A DNA stretch of 64,000 bases from an uncultured Sulfitobacter sp. (GTDB lineage Bacteria; Pseudomonadota; Alphaproteobacteria; Rhodobacterales; Rhodobacteraceae). Made by a program: the position numbers and the translations under genes. The notes under the pieces are model-generated. The model saw nothing but the letters and a program-made list of their open reading frames with translations. It ran no database searches and had not been told where the DNA came from. The DNA lies in assembly GCA_937928635.1 (NCBI GenBank), contig CALFWM010000005.1, positions 1 through 64,000 of the forward strand, read 5' to 3'. The first letter of the stretch is position 1. The number at the start of each line of letters is the position of its first letter. Positions 44,708 to 52,692 of the stretch are shown one piece after another.

Positions 44708-46264
44708 ATGAAACGATTCCTAACCAGCGCCGCCGCCCTTGCCCTGACCACAGGCATGGCCGCCGCCGACTATTCACTGACTATTTTGCACACCAATGAC
44801 TTTCATGCGCGTTTTGAGCCGATCTCAAAATACGACGGCCCCTGTTCTGCTGAGGATAATGGCGAGGGCAAATGTTTTGGCGGCTCCGCCCGACTGATGA
44901 GCGCTGTGGCAGAGGCGCGCGCACGCACCAACAATTCGATCCTTGTGGATGGTGGTGACCAGTTTCAGGGCACGTTGTTTTACACCTATTACAAGGGTGC
45001 GCTGGCGGCCGAAATGATGAACAAGATGGGCTATGACGCGATGACCGTGGGCAACCACGAGTTTGACGACGGCCCCGAAGTGCTCAAAGGGTTCATGGAC
45101 GCGGTGAATTTTCCGGTTCTGATGTCCAATGCCGATGTGTCGGGTGAGCCGCTGTTGGCCGACAAGCTGGCGAAATCCACGGTGATTGAGCGTGGCGGTG
45201 AAAAGCTGGGCCTGATCGGCCTCACACCCGAGGACACAGATGAGCTGGCCAGCCCCGGTGACAAGATCACCTTTTCTGATCCCGTTGCCGCCGTGCAGGG
45301 TGAGGTCGACAAGCTGACAGCGATGGGCGTGAACAAAATCATCGTGCTCAGCCACTCCGGCTACGGCGTGGACCAAAAGGTTGCGGCAGGCACTACAGGT
45401 GTTGACGTGATTGTGGGGGGGCACTCCAACACGCTGCTCAGCAACACCAATGACCGTGCCTCTGGCCCCTATCCAACGATGGTGGGGGACACGGCGATTG
45501 TGCAGGCCTATGCCTATGGCAAGTTCCTGGGTGAGCTGAACATCACATTCGACGACGCGGGCAATATCAAAGAAGCATCCGGAGAGCCGCTGGTGATGGA
45601 TGCAAGTGTCACACAGGATGAAGGCACCGTTGCACGTATCGCAGAGGCCGCAGGGCCGCTGGAGGAAATCCGCAACAAGGTTGTGACCAGCATTGACGAA
45701 CCGCTGGGCGGGGATCGTGCGGTGTGCCGGGCGCAGGAATGTTCCATGGGCACGCTGATCGCGGATGCGATGCTGGCCCGTGTGGCCGATCAGGGCATTC
45801 AGGTGGCGATCCAGAACGGCGGTGGCATCCGTGCCTCCATCGATGCGGGCGAAGTTACCATGGGCGAAGTACTGACCGTGCTGCCGTTCCAAAACACGTT
45901 GTCCACATTTCAGGTCACCGGCGATGTGCTGAAAGCCGCGCTTGAGAATGGCGTCAGCGAAGTCGAAGAAGGTGCAGGCCGTTTCCCACAGGTGGCGGGC
46001 ATGACCTATGCCTTTGACGCCAGCCAGCCTGCGGGCAGCCGCGTCAGTGATGTGATGGTGGGTGGCAAACCGCTCGACATGGGCGCGACCTACGGCGTGG
46101 TGTCCAACAACTACGTGCGCAACGGGGGGGACGGCTATGACATGTTCAAATCAGCAGCCAATGCCTATGACTTTGGCCCGGACCTTGCGGATGTGACGGC
46201 GGAATACATCGCGGCCAACGCACCCTACAAGCCCTACACTGACGGGCGCATCACGGTGAAATAA
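44708..46264 (+). CDS. Secreted 5'-nucleotidase / UshA-family metallophosphatase
   Basis: A 518-residue periplasmic phosphoesterase. Residues 1-20 are a signal peptide (FLTSAAALALTTGMAAA). Metal ligands occur in order: HTNDFHARFEP near 27, DGGDQFQG near 79, GNHEFDDG near 115, and the two His of GGHSNT near 238. The C-terminal 5'-nucleotidase substrate domain has IQNGGGIRASIDAGEVTMGE near 375-394 and YGVVSNNYVRNGGDGYDMF near 464-482. It likely releases nucleosides from extracellular nucleotides, supplying the salvage pathway. The start follows a GGGGG ribosome site. Confidence 0.92.
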   Translation: MKRFLTSAAALALTTGMAAADYSLTILHTNDFHARFEPISKYDGPCSAEDNGEGKCFGGSARLMSAVAEARARTNNSILVDGGDQFQGTLFYTYYKGALAAEMMNKMGYDAMTVGNHEFDDGPEVLKGFMDAVNFPVLMSNADVSGEPLLADKLAKSTVIERGGEKLGLIGLTPEDTDELASPGDKITFSDPVAAVQGEVDKLTAMGVNKIIVLSHSGYGVDQKVAAGTTGVDVIVGGHSNTLLSNTNDRASGPYPTMVGDTAIVQAYAYGKFLGELNITFDDAGNIKEASGEPLVMDASVTQDEGTVARIAEAAGPLEEIRNKVVTSIDEPLGGDRAVCRAQECSMGTLIADAMLARVADQGIQVAIQNGGGIRASIDAGEVTMGEVLTVLPFQNTLSTFQVTGDVLKAALENGVSEVEEGAGRFPQVAGMTYAFDASQPAGSRVSDVMVGGKPLDMGATYGVVSNNYVRNGGDGYDMFKSAANAYDFGPDLADVTAEYIAANAPYKPYTDGRITVK

Positions 46265-46279
46265 GCCTGAAGAAAGTGC

Positions 46280-46319
46280 AAATAAAAAGGCGCGCCTTTA
46301 CCGGTGCGCCTTTTTATTT
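46280..46319 (+). terminator. Rho-independent terminator after the 5'-nucleotidase gene
   Basis: A 14-bp inverted repeat (AAATAAAAAGGCGC with GCGCCTTTTTATTT) with a T run built into the right arm lies 16 bases after the stop. It is likely to work in both directions. Confidence 0.88.
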
Positions 46320-46489
46320 GTCTGGTTTCTATTGCGATTTGCAGAAGGTTCAAAAGTGTTCCTTGAACCATGCCAGCGCCAAATCACTTCAAGTCAGCAG
46401 ACCTGCGCGGATCACCAGACCAAAAGGGCTTGTCGCAGGCGGCGCAACAGAGAAGACTGAAAGCAGCTAACTGCCGGGAGGGTCACAGA

Positions 46490-47158
46490 ATGTGTGGACG
46501 CATGGCCGTCACGTTGCCTCATGATGCGATGGCGCAGGTTTTTGCAGCCGCGCCAGCCAATGATCTGCCAAATGTGCCAAATTACAATGTCTGCCCCACC
46601 ACAGATGTGGCCATTGTCACCAGCGATGCCGGGCAGCGCGCACTCAGGGCGATGCGCTGGGGGTTGATCCCGCATTGGTACAAAAAACCTAACGGCGGGC
46701 CACTGCTGATCAATGCCCGCAGCGAAACCATTGCTGAAAAACCTGCCTTTCGTGCCGCCGCGCGCGAACGGCGCGGGTTGATCGTGGCGACAGGGTTTTA
46801 CGAATGGACAAAGGATGCCGAGGGCGGGCGAGACCCTTGGTACATCACCCGGTCAGACGGGGCGCCTTTGGCCTTTGCTGCCGTCTGGCAGGATTGGAAG
46901 CAAGAGGACGGCAGCCGCCTGCCGACCTGCGCCATTGTCACAACCGGCGCCAATCAGGCAATGACAGCCATTCACCATCGGATGCCGGTGATTTTGGAAC
47001 CAGCAGACTGGCCCTTGTGGCTGGGCGAGGCGGGTAAGGGTGCGGCCCCCCTGATGCGCGCCGCAGCGGAGGATACGCTTGTTTGGCACCGTGTGGAGAG
47101 GGCCGTGAATTCCAACCGTGCGGCCGGGCCAGAGCTGATTGAACCGTTTGATCCTTAA
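46490..47158 (+). CDS. SRAP (HMCES/YedK) abasic-site processing protein
   Basis: A 222-residue protein of the SOS response-associated peptidase family, which crosslinks to abasic sites in single-stranded DNA through its N-terminal Cys. It begins MCGRMAVTLP with Cys2 as the crosslinking residue after Met removal. NARSETIAEKPAFR near residue 74-87, GFYEWTK near 102-108, and the catalytic His in IHHRMPVIL near 162 follow. The true start at 46490 is fixed by Cys2 and by the GGGAGGG ribosome site 8 bases before; a longer upstream frame is not used. Confidence 0.93.
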   Translation: MCGRMAVTLPHDAMAQVFAAAPANDLPNVPNYNVCPTTDVAIVTSDAGQRALRAMRWGLIPHWYKKPNGGPLLINARSETIAEKPAFRAAARERRGLIVATGFYEWTKDAEGGRDPWYITRSDGAPLAFAAVWQDWKQEDGSRLPTCAIVTTGANQAMTAIHHRMPVILEPADWPLWLGEAGKGAAPLMRAAAEDTLVWHRVERAVNSNRAAGPELIEPFDP

Positions 47159-47231
47159 AATCGCCCATAGGGTGCGAACCGATGCGCCACCTATGATACC
47201 GTCGTGAGAAAACGGTCCTGTGAAACGTGAA

Positions 47232-47259
47232 ACGCCCGCGTGTTGATACAAGCGGGCGT
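47232..47259 (+). terminator. Hairpin after the SRAP gene
   Basis: An 8-bp GC stem (ACGCCCGC with GCGGGCGT) with a 12-base loop lies about 75 bases after the SRAP stop. No long T run follows, so it is a weak terminator candidate. Confidence 0.45.
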
Positions 47260-47296
47260 CAAAATCAAATGTGGCGTGGGGCTTTAAACCGGAATT

Positions 47297-47362
47297 GCAC
47301 AGGCCTTAACCACCAAACCGTGCCTGAAATCCGAGATTTCAACAGGTTAGATGATGTTTGAC
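47297..47362 (+). repeat. Palindromic repeat family, copy C
   Basis: The core reads TGCCTGAAATC-CGA-GATTTCAAC-AGGTTAGATGATG, matching the core of the copies at 16 kb (on the other strand) and at 47857. The outer left block (TTAACCACC) is shorter than in copy B. It lies downstream of the minus-strand cupredoxin-like gene. Confidence 0.7.
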
Positions 47363-47386
47363 CTATCAGGTTAAATGCATCTCGCT

Positions 47387-47740
47387 TTAGTCGCCAAAAT
47401 CCAGCGGTGCGGCCTCATAGGTCCATTCGCCAACCATCTCATACCCTTCTGAATCCTGACCGCTAAAGGTCAGTTCCATTTGGCTGTTGATGTTGTGAAT
47501 GTAGCTGCCGCCGGGGGGGATCACGCCGGTTGTCCAGCTGCCGTTTGGGCCGCTTACAATGTGGTCATGCTCGGTTTCGTTTTCAAAGACCAGTTCATCG
47601 CCGGGATTAACGTATGAAATGGTCGGCAAATATGCCCCATCAACGATCTCAATGGTGTGGATATCGGCAAGGGCGGTTGTGCCGGTCAGGGTCAGTGCGG
47701 TTGCAAGGGCGCAGGCACCTTTAGTCATAGAATTCAGCAT
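47387..47740 (-). CDS. Exported cupredoxin-like protein
   Basis: A 117-residue exported protein. MTKGACALATALTLTGTTAL within the first 25 residues is a signal peptide, cleaved near ALAD. The mature 95 residues have a cupredoxin-like beta pattern (VNPGDELVFENETEHDHIVS, then PPGGSYIHNIN). One His (HDHIVSG) is in the position of a blue-copper ligand, but the usual C-terminal Cys-X-His-X-Met set is absent, so copper binding is doubtful. GAGGAG precedes ATG 47740 by seven bases. Palindromic repeats flank the gene on both sides. Confidence 0.72.
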   Translation of the reverse strand: MLNSMTKGACALATALTLTGTTALADIHTIEIVDGAYLPTISYVNPGDELVFENETEHDHIVSGPNGSWTTGVIPPGGSYIHNINSQMELTFSGQDSEGYEMVGEWTYEAAPLDFGD

Positions 47741-47856
47741 TAAGATGCTCCTCGTAACGGCCCCACCCGGTTTTAGATGGCTTTCATTAACCTTAAATTG
47801 GGGCGAAAATTTGGCGTCACGGCAGTTTTTTGACCCTGTCACGGGGTGGATTTAAA

Positions 47857-47938
47857 GCAGAAATGCAAAGACCTGAAATCACCCGGTCTTGCCTGAAGTT
47901 CTCAATTTCAACGGGTGAGGTGATGTGTCGTGCCTCAG
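47857..47938 (+). repeat. Palindromic repeat family, copy D
   Basis: Begins GCAGAAATGCAAA, has the centre TGCCTGAAGTT-CTC-AATTTCAACGGG, and ends GGTGATGTG, in the same order as the other three copies. It overlaps the end of the LysR gene by a few bases. It lies in the same orientation as copy C, with the cupredoxin-like gene between them. Confidence 0.7.
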
Positions 47939-48861
47939 ATCATTCGCATGTCGCTTTGATCGCCCCGCTTGCCGTTGTTTTCGGCCTGTCCGGCCAGCCA
48001 CAATCGGAATGATTTCAGGGCGGCGGGCTCTTCCTGACCTTGCGGCCAGACCAGATAATAACTGCCGATGCTTTGCGTCGCCTCATCAGAGGCCAGGCGC
48101 AACTGGCCCGCGCGCAAATAGGGATCAGCGGTAAAGGTCGGCAGCAGTGCCACACCCAAGCCATGGATCGCCGCCTGTGCCATGGTTGAGAATTGATCAA
48201 ATACCATGCCTGCGGGTGGTTTGCCCTCGACACCCAGCGCATTCAACCACCGGGCCCAGGCCTGTGGGCGGGTCTCAAGATGCAGCAGCGGCAGGGCAAG
48301 CAGCGCGCTGGGGTCCTCGGGCGGCTCACTCAGCAACTCAGGCGCGCACACTGGCACCACGGTTTCGGGCATCAAGGGAAGGTAATCCACCCCCGGCCAA
48401 TCCGTGCGCCCAAAGTGGATTGCCGCGTCAAACGGACTGCCCTCAAACCCGAATGGTTTGAGCCGGGTCGACAGGTTCACTGTCACCTCTGGATGCAGTT
48501 CAGAAAAATCCCGCAACCTTGGGGCCAGCCAATGCATGCCAAAGGCCGGCAGAATGGCGAGGCTGAGCGTGCCATGCCCGGGGTTTGTGCGCGCAAGGGC
48601 CGAGGCCTGTGCCAAACGGTTCAACACATCCCGCACCTGCCCCACATAGGCCTCACCGGCGGGGGTCAGCCCCAATTGGCGGCCCTTGCGGGTCAGCAGG
48701 GCCGTGCCCAATTGCCCCTCCAGCGTCTTGAGCTGGCGGCTGATTGCGCTTTGTGTCAGGGACAATTCCTGAGCGGCTTGGGTGGCACTGCCGAGGCGCG
48801 CGACGGCCTCAAACGCGAGCAGGGCGGAGATGGAGGGCAAAAAACGGCGCGGGGCGATCAT
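47935..48861 (-). CDS. LysR-family regulator, likely of gcdH
   Basis: A 308-residue LysR regulator. The N-terminal winged helix is FLPSISALLAFEAVARLGSA followed by TQAAQELSLTQSAISRQLKTL, and the rest is the substrate-binding-like effector domain. The GcvA-like opening (PSISALLAFEAVARLGS) is typical. It is divergent from gcdH, the arrangement known for regulators of glutaryl-CoA dehydrogenase. Start 48861 is preferred because a LysR-type T-N11-A palindrome (48862-48876) would otherwise lie in the coding region; 48876 is an in-frame alternative. Confidence 0.88.
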   Translation of the reverse strand: MIAPRRFLPSISALLAFEAVARLGSATQAAQELSLTQSAISRQLKTLEGQLGTALLTRKGRQLGLTPAGEAYVGQVRDVLNRLAQASALARTNPGHGTLSLAILPAFGMHWLAPRLRDFSELHPEVTVNLSTRLKPFGFEGSPFDAAIHFGRTDWPGVDYLPLMPETVVPVCAPELLSEPPEDPSALLALPLLHLETRPQAWARWLNALGVEGKPPAGMVFDQFSTMAQAAIHGLGVALLPTFTADPYLRAGQLRLASDEATQSIGSYYLVWPQGQEEPAALKSFRLWLAGQAENNGKRGDQSDMRMI

Positions 48862-48876
48862 ATGAGTTTTTCTCAT
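48862..48876. promoter_or_regulatory. Candidate LysR box in the gcdH-regulator intergenic region
   Basis: ATGAGTTTTTCTCAT is a perfect inverted repeat (ATGAG, 5 bases, CTCAT) that fits the T-N11-A rule for LysR-family sites. It lies 87 bases upstream of the gcdH start and abuts the regulator start codon. Function is inferred from sequence form and position. Confidence 0.5.
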
Positions 48877-48962
48877 GAATGCAGGAAAAAGCAGCGATAG
48901 AATTTTGGGGTGAGGTTTGCAATACTGCGCGCAACCCGACCCGACAAAAAGAGGATTGCCCG

Positions 48963-50186
48963 ATGAATGCCGAAAGCCCCGTATTGCGTGCCAAAGATGC
49001 CCCTGATCTGGGGGTCTTTGATTGGGAAGACCCGTTTCGCCTGAATGACCAGCTGTCGGAGGATGAGCGCATGATCCGCGATTCCGCGCGCGCCTACGCG
49101 CAGGAAAAGCTGCAGCCACGGGTGATTGATGCCTTTGCCAACGAGGAAACGGACCCCGGCATCTTTCGCGAAATGGGCGACATGGGCCTGTTGGGCGTGA
49201 CCATACCAGAAGAATACGGCGGGCTGGGCGGTGGCTATGTCAGCTATGGTCTGGTGGCCCGCGAGGTGGAGCGCGTGGATTCTGGCTATCGCTCCATGAT
49301 GTCGGTGCAGGCCAGTCTGGTGATGTACCCGATCTATGCCTATGGCTCCGAGGCGCAGCGCAAGAAATACCTGCCCAAACTGTGCTCCGGCGAGTGGATC
49401 GGCTGTTTTGGCCTGACGGAGCCGGATGCGGGTTCTGACCCAGCCGGCATGAAAACCCGCGCGGTGAAAACCGCCAAGGGCTACAAGCTGACGGGTTCCA
49501 AAATGTGGATATCAAACGCGCCAATTGCGGATGTTTTTGTGGTCTGGGCCAAGTCTGAGGAACATGGCGGCAAAATCCGTGGCTTCGTGCTGGAAAAAGG
49601 CATGGAAGGCCTCAGCGCGCCCAAGATTGGCAATAAACTGTCCCTGCGCGCCTCGATCACGGGTGAAATCGTGATGAAGGATGTGGAAGTGGGCGAGGAC
49701 GCCCTGCTGCCCCATGTGTCGGGTCTGAAAGGGCCGTTTGGCTGTCTGAACCGTGCACGCTATGGCATCAGCTGGGGCGCAATGGGCGCGGCGGAGTTCT
49801 GCTGGCATGCGGCACGGCAATACGGGCTGGACCGCAAACAGTTCAACAAACCGCTGGCGCAAACGCAGCTGTTCCAAAAGAAACTGGCGGATATGATGAC
49901 AGAGATTTCGCTGGGCCTTCAGGGCGCGTTGCAGGTGGGCCGCCTGATGGACGGCGCAAACGCGGCGCCAGAGATGATCTCAATCGTGAAGCGCAACAAT
50001 TGTGGCAAGGCGTTGGATGTGGCGCGCAATGCGCGGGACATGCATGGCGGCAATGGTATCTCGGGTGAATTTCAGGTGATCCGCCACATGATGAACCTGG
50101 AAACCGTCAATACCTATGAAGGCACCCATGACGTGCATGCCCTGATCCTGGGCCGTGCGCAGACTGGCCTGCAGGCGTTTTTCTAA
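48963..50186 (+). CDS. gcdH: Glutaryl-CoA dehydrogenase
   Basis: A 407-residue flavoprotein converting glutaryl-CoA to crotonyl-CoA and CO2 in lysine and tryptophan degradation. It carries [17 protein letters not shown] near residue 155-171, [18 protein letters not shown] near 185-202, [19 protein letters not shown] near 262, and the catalytic Glu in [20 protein letters not shown] near 380-399. It starts [20 protein letters not shown], normal for the family, and uses ATG 48963, preceded by AGAGGA. Crotonyl-CoA would feed the fadJ/fadA enzymes of the same chromosome. Confidence 0.94.
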   Translation: MNAESPVLRAKDAPDLGVFDWEDPFRLNDQLSEDERMIRDSARAYAQEKLQPRVIDAFANEETDPGIFREMGDMGLLGVTIPEEYGGLGGGYVSYGLVAREVERVDSGYRSMMSVQASLVMYPIYAYGSEAQRKKYLPKLCSGEWIGCFGLTEPDAGSDPAGMKTRAVKTAKGYKLTGSKMWISNAPIADVFVVWAKSEEHGGKIRGFVLEKGMEGLSAPKIGNKLSLRASITGEIVMKDVEVGEDALLPHVSGLKGPFGCLNRARYGISWGAMGAAEFCWHAARQYGLDRKQFNKPLAQTQLFQKKLADMMTEISLGLQGALQVGRLMDGANAAPEMISIVKRNNCGKALDVARNARDMHGGNGISGEFQVIRHMMNLETVNTYEGTHDVHALILGRAQTGLQAFF

Positions 50187-50224
50187 CCTCATCCCCAAAG
50201 GGCCGATACCCGTCAGGAAAACGC

Positions 50225-50269
50225 TATGGTCAGAAAGCTGGGCACGCCGCGCCCCTCTTTCTGGCCATA
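50225..50269 (+). terminator. Stem-loop terminator after gcdH
   Basis: A 13-bp stem (TATGGTCAGAAAG with CTTTCTGGCCATA, one G-T pair) with a 19-base loop lies 39 bases after the gcdH stop. No T run follows; placement suggests termination. Confidence 0.55.
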
Positions 50270-50315
50270 ACTCTTCCCCGCCGGAGGCCTAGAATCTCTT
50301 TTGGAGCACCGCCGC

Positions 50316-52508
50316 ATGGACCGCGTTACCATCGTTCATGACAACTTTCTGCGCCGCGTCACCGCGCAGGACTTTCCAGCAGGTCACAGCGCCAGCAATG
50401 CGCTTACAGATGATGACGCGCTGTCCCTGTTCAAATCACAGGTGCTGGCCCGCGCGCTGGATATCGAAAGCCGTGCCATGCAAAAGCGCGGGCAGGGGTT
50501 TTATACCATTGGGTCGTCCGGCCATGAGGGCATGGCGGTGCTGGGGCATGCGCTGCGCGTCGATGATATCGCCTTTCTGCACTACCGCGATGCGGCGTTT
50601 CAGATCGCGCGGGCACAAAAGGCGGGGCAGAGGGGCATGATGTCCGACATGCTGCTCAGCTTTGCCTGCGCGGCATCTGATCCCACCAGCGGTGGGCGGC
50701 ACAAGGTGCTCGGCTCGCGTTCTTTGATGATCCCGCCGCAGACCTCCACAATTGCCAGCCATTTGCCCAAAGCGGTAGGCACGGCCCATGGCATTGGGCT
50801 GGCGCGGCGCAACCGACCGGAACACGCCGTGCTGGCGCGCGACGGGATTGTGATGTGCAGTTTTGGGGATGCCTCGCTGAACCATTCCACCGCGCAGGGC
50901 GCGATCAACGCGGCGGGCTGGACCTGCGTGCAGGGCGTACCCCTGCCGCTGCTGTTTGTCTGCGAGGATAATGGCATTGGCATTTCGACCAAAACGCCAA
51001 CCGGCTGGGTCAAGGCTTCTGTCTCCGCGCGCCCCGGATTGCGGTATTTTGAGGCGGACGGGCGCGATATGTTTGCCGCAGAGAGTGCGGTTCAGGCCGC
51101 CGTAGACTGGGTGCGCCTGCACCGAAAGCCTGCGTTCCTGCACCTGCACACCGTGCGCCTTTATGGCCATGCGGGGCCGGATGTGGTGACCTCATATTTA
51201 CCAAAGACCGAGGTTGAGGCGGACGAGGCGCAGGATCCCTTGCTCTATTCCGCGCGCGGCCTGATCGCGTCAGGTGCGGCATCACCCAGCGACATTTTGG
51301 GCATTTATACCGACACCCTGAAAGACGTGGCTGAAGCCGCCAAAGAAATGGCGGAAATCCCACGCTTGCAGGATGCCAAATCTGTCATGGCCAGCCTGAT
51401 CCCCCCCAAACGCATCTGCGCGTCCAGCAATGGACCAAGTGCAGCGGATCGCGCGCAGGTCTTTGGCGCGGATATGGGACAGATGGATCAACCCCAACCG
51501 ATGTCGCGCCTGATCAACTGGGCGCTGCACGATCTGATGCTCGCCTGCCCCGAAACCCTGCTGATGGGTGAGGACGTGGGGCGCAAGGGGGGCAATTATG
51601 GTGTGACGCAAAAACTGCATGCGCGGTTTGGCCCGGCCCGGGTGATCGACACGCTGCTGGATGAAACCAGCATTCTGGGGCTGGCCATTGGGCTGGGGCA
51701 CAACGGATTTGTCCCGATGCCTGAAATCCAGTTTCTGGCCTATCTGCACAACGCGGAGGACCAATTGCGCGGGGAGGCGGCGACCCTGCCGTTTTTCAGC
51801 AACGGCCAATGGAGCAATCCGATGGTCATCCGCATCTCAGCACTGGGCTATCAAAAAGGGTTTGGCGGGCATTTTCACAACGACAATTCGATTGCGGTGC
51901 TGCGAGACCTGCCCGGCGTGATTATTGCTTGCCCGTCTGACGGGGCTGATGCCGCGTGTATGCTGCGCGAGGCGCATCGTTTGGCACGCGAAGAGCAGCG
52001 GGTGGTGGTGTTTTTGGAACCCATCGCGCTTTATCCCATGCGTGATCTGGCGGAGACCGGGGATGGCGCTTGGATGCGGCTTTATCCTGAGCCCGATCAG
52101 CGCATTGCCCTGGGTGAAGTGGGTGTGCACGGGGCTGGCAATGATCTGGCCATTGTGACCTACGGCAACGGGCATCACATCAGCCGGCAGGCACAGATTG
52201 AACTGGCAGCGGCCGGTGTTAAGGCGCGCGTGATTGATCTGCGTTGGCTGGCCCCGCTGCCGGAGGAGGCCATGATGGTGGCCATTGGCGACCGCCCGGT
52301 GTTGGTTGTGGATGAATGCCGCCGCACAGGCGGACAGGCCGAAGCCCTGATCAGCATCTTGGCAGAGCGTGGCGTGGCAAAGTTTGATCGTCTGACAGCT
52401 GAGGACAGCTTTATTGCCACAGGCCCGGCCTATGGTGCGACCCTGCCGTCGCGTGCTGGTGTGGTGGCTGCCGTACATAAAATGTTGGCGCAAACAGGGC
52501 GATCCTGA
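50316..52508 (+). CDS. Fused 2-oxoacid dehydrogenase E1 (alpha-beta), branched-chain type
   Basis: A 730-residue thiamine-diphosphate enzyme in which the alpha and beta subunits of E1 are joined. The alpha half (about 1-370) has IGSSGHEGMAVLGHAL near residue 65 and the TPP motif MCSFGDASLNHSTAQGAINA ending near LFVCEDNGIGIS (about 185-225). The beta half (about 390-730) has LMGEDVGRKGGNYGVTQKLH near 412 and DLRWLAPLP near 640. It likely decarboxylates branched 2-oxoacids (or pyruvate), passing the acyl group to a lipoyl E2; neither E2 nor E3 lies in the window. Start 50316 is an ATG just after a TTG in the same frame. Confidence 0.86.
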   Translation: MDRVTIVHDNFLRRVTAQDFPAGHSASNALTDDDALSLFKSQVLARALDIESRAMQKRGQGFYTIGSSGHEGMAVLGHALRVDDIAFLHYRDAAFQIARAQKAGQRGMMSDMLLSFACAASDPTSGGRHKVLGSRSLMIPPQTSTIASHLPKAVGTAHGIGLARRNRPEHAVLARDGIVMCSFGDASLNHSTAQGAINAAGWTCVQGVPLPLLFVCEDNGIGISTKTPTGWVKASVSARPGLRYFEADGRDMFAAESAVQAAVDWVRLHRKPAFLHLHTVRLYGHAGPDVVTSYLPKTEVEADEAQDPLLYSARGLIASGAASPSDILGIYTDTLKDVAEAAKEMAEIPRLQDAKSVMASLIPPKRICASSNGPSAADRAQVFGADMGQMDQPQPMSRLINWALHDLMLACPETLLMGEDVGRKGGNYGVTQKLHARFGPARVIDTLLDETSILGLAIGLGHNGFVPMPEIQFLAYLHNAEDQLRGEAATLPFFSNGQWSNPMVIRISALGYQKGFGGHFHNDNSIAVLRDLPGVIIACPSDGADAACMLREAHRLAREEQRVVVFLEPIALYPMRDLAETGDGAWMRLYPEPDQRIALGEVGVHGAGNDLAIVTYGNGHHISRQAQIELAAAGVKARVIDLRWLAPLPEEAMMVAIGDRPVLVVDECRRTGGQAEALISILAERGVAKFDRLTAEDSFIATGPAYGATLPSRAGVVAAVHKMLAQTGRS

Positions 52509-52601
52509 CGAATCAATCTGAACGGGTGTGATGGTCAGGGTGCCTTGGGATGGGTCCAGGATTTGGGCCATCCTACTGGAGCCAAAAGATTTTACAGAAA
52601 C

Positions 52602-52617
52602 TTGCACACGTGTGCAA
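52602..52617. promoter_or_regulatory. LacI-type operator at the head of the ABC/catabolic cluster
   Basis: TTGCACACGTGTGCAA is a perfect 16-bp palindrome with a central CG, 75 bases upstream of the first transporter gene. It has the classic form of LacI-family operators, and a LacI regulator is encoded in the same cluster at 61251. The pairing is inference; the palindrome is seen directly. Confidence 0.7.
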
Positions 52618-52692
52618 AAAAATCTTGATTAAGTGCCGCGAATGACCGACCGTGACGGGGCGTCGCTGGTAGGGCGTGTTGGGGGGACCGCT

